A DNA stretch of 6,776 nucleotides from Actinomycetota bacterium (lineage in GTDB: Bacteria; Actinomycetota; Thermoleophilia; Gaiellales; Gaiellaceae), in contig JACCWU010000165.1 in NCBI GenBank assembly GCA_013697465.1, forward strand, positions 1 through 6,776, written 5' to 3'. The notes under the pieces were generated by a model. That model made no database searches and was not told where the DNA came from. It saw nothing but the letters and a program-made list of their open reading frames with translations. How positions within the stretch are numbered: position 1 is the stretch's first letter; each line of letters begins with the position of its first letter. The position numbers and the translations under genes were made by a program. Below are positions 5,693 to 6,776 of this stretch, piece by piece.

Positions 5693-6776
5693 GTGTCCCA
5701 GCTCGAGCCCGATCGCACCACCCGCGTCTCGACGCTGGAGCTCTTCTTCGACCTCGTCTTCGTCTTCACGCTCACCCAGCTGACCGCAGTGCTCGTTGAC
5801 CGCGGCAGCGTGACCGCGATCGCAGAGGTGGCCGTCATGTTCGCCGTGATCTGGTGGATGTACGACGGGTACGCGTGGCTGACGAACGCGATCGCGACCG
5901 ACCACGTCCGGCATCGCCTTCTCCTGATCGGCGGCATGGGTGCGTTCCTCGTCGTCGCGCTCGCCGTCCCCGCCGGGTACGAGGGAAAGGGGTTCGCGTT
6001 CGGCATCGCGTATCTGGCCGTGGTGATTCTCCACGCCGGGATGTACCTGCGCGGGACGTCGCTGTCGGAGATGAGGGCGATTCTGAGGCTGGTTCCGTTC
6101 AATCTCGCGGCGGCGGGGCTCGTTCTCGTCGGCGGTGCTTTCGGCGGGGACGTTCAGTGGCTCGCCTGGGCACTTGCGGCCGCCCTGCTCTGGGTCACGC
6201 CGTGGTTCACATCGACGGAAGGCTTCGTCATCGCGCCGGAGCACTTCGTCGAACGCCACGGCCTCGTCGTCATCGTCGCCCTCGGTGAGTCCATCGTCGT
6301 CATCGGCGCCGCCGCCAACCTCGAGCTCGATGCGGGCCTTGTGCTCGTCGTGCTCTTGGCGCTCGCGCTGAGTGCCTCGCTCTGGTGGCTGTACTTCTCC
6401 GACGAGGGAGCGGTCGAACGCGCGATGCAGACCACGCCGTCTGAGCGGCGGCCCCGGCTCGCCTTGACCGCCTTCGGCTACTGGCACTACGGCTTGCTGC
6501 TCGGGGTCGTCGCAGTGGCGGCCGGTCTCAAGAAGGCGGTCGGCAATGCGTATGACCCACTCGATTCGCCGATCGCCATCGAGCTGGCCGCAGGTGTCGC
6601 ACTGTTCGTGGCCTGCGAGGTCGGTTTTCGGCGAACGCTGGGGATCGGGCGGGGCGAGATCAGGCTCGCTGCCGCGGGCGGGGCGCTCCTGACGATTCCG
6701 CTCGGTACCGAGCTCGCCGCGACTGCTCAGGTGGGAGCCCTGGCGGCGATCGTTGCGATCACGCTCGCCGCCGAGG
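5693..6776 (+). CDS. LtrA-family (low temperature requirement A) membrane protein, C-terminus cut by window edge
   Basis: Polytopic inner-membrane protein of the bacterial LtrA family, named from a Listeria gene needed for growth in the cold; its molecular activity is unknown. 361 codons are visible without a stop. Members run near 400 aa as I recall, so only the end is missing. The hallmark opening RVSTLELFFDLVFVFTLTQL is at 11-30. IWWMYDGYAWLTNAI (53-67) and FVERHGLVVIVALGESIVVIG (185-205) are the other conserved blocks, the latter with the His-Gly and Gly-Glu pairs typical of the family. At least eight hydrophobic helices are visible, for example at ~45-63, 76-95, 101-119, 134-150, 155-171, 188-206, 212-234 and 262-279. 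The GTG at 5693 places the signature near the N-terminus. A weak GGGAAG lies 8 nt upstream. The nearby ATG at 5685 is out of frame. It is probably transcribed apart from the SIMPL gene because of the hairpin between them. Confidence 0.92.
   Translation, partial: MSQLEPDRTTRVSTLELFFDLVFVFTLTQLTAVLVDRGSVTAIAEVAVMFAVIWWMYDGYAWLTNAIATDHVRHRLLLIGGMGAFLVVALAVPAGYEGKGFAFGIAYLAVVILHAGMYLRGTSLSEMRAILRLVPFNLAAAGLVLVGGAFGGDVQWLAWALAAALLWVTPWFTSTEGFVIAPEHFVERHGLVVIVALGESIVVIGAAANLELDAGLVLVVLLALALSASLWWLYFSDEGAVERAMQTTPSERRPRLALTAFGYWHYGLLLGVVAVAAGLKKAVGNAYDPLDSPIAIELAAGVALFVACEVGFRRTLGIGRGEIRLAAAGGALLTIPLGTELAATAQVGALAAIVAITLAAE

Noticed and set aside
5618..6487. Minus-strand frame of 289 codons opposite the LtrA gene
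   Set aside because: Very Glu/Asp/Arg-rich composition is the complement of hydrophobic LtrA codons; the plus strand carries clear LtrA motifs.

Overview
The window looks like chromosomal DNA from a high-GC actinomycete-type bacterium. Supporting signs are the strong G/C bias at third codon positions, GTG as the start of six of the eight genes, near absence of Shine-Dalgarno sequences, and TANNNT boxes close to some start codons. The gene mix (DUF4446, SIMPL, LtrA, HNH with the LNASYEPLNV opening) would fit a deep-branching actinobacterium such as Thermoleophilia/Gaiellales. That placement is inference from gene style, not a phylogenetic result. I see no RNA genes, CRISPR arrays, transposases, integrases or attachment sites.

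Layout. (1) 1-740, minus: a Ser/Thr protein kinase with all catalytic motifs, cut by the left edge. (2) 831-1979 and 1986-2456, plus, 6 nt apart: a single-pass membrane protein with a helical stalk and a C-terminal CARDB-like beta domain, then a DUF4446 membrane-anchored protein. This pair diverges from the kinase. (3) 2467-2991, minus: an HNH endonuclease convergent with the DUF4446 gene, with an inverted repeat over its likely promoter. (4) 3140-3532 and 3544-4704, plus, 11 nt apart: a hot-dog thioesterase and an acyl-CoA dehydrogenase, a small acyl-CoA metabolism operon. (5) 4897-5598, plus: a secreted SIMPL-domain protein, the only gene here with a strong Shine-Dalgarno. It sits between two large inverted repeats, one built of heptamers (4748-4827) and one 15-bp hairpin (5614-5653). 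(6) 5693 to the right edge, plus: an LtrA-family polytopic membrane protein, missing only its C-terminus.

How the genes relate. The thioesterase and dehydrogenase plausibly act on related acyl-CoA substrates. The kinase and the membrane-protein/DUF4446 pair share a divergent intergenic region and may form a signalling and envelope unit, but nothing in the sequence proves this. SIMPL and LtrA look like independent units. I found no strong evidence for an undescribed multi-gene system. The most unusual signals are non-coding: the covarying heptamer inverted repeat before the SIMPL gene, the long hairpin after it, and the inverted repeat over the HNH promoter.
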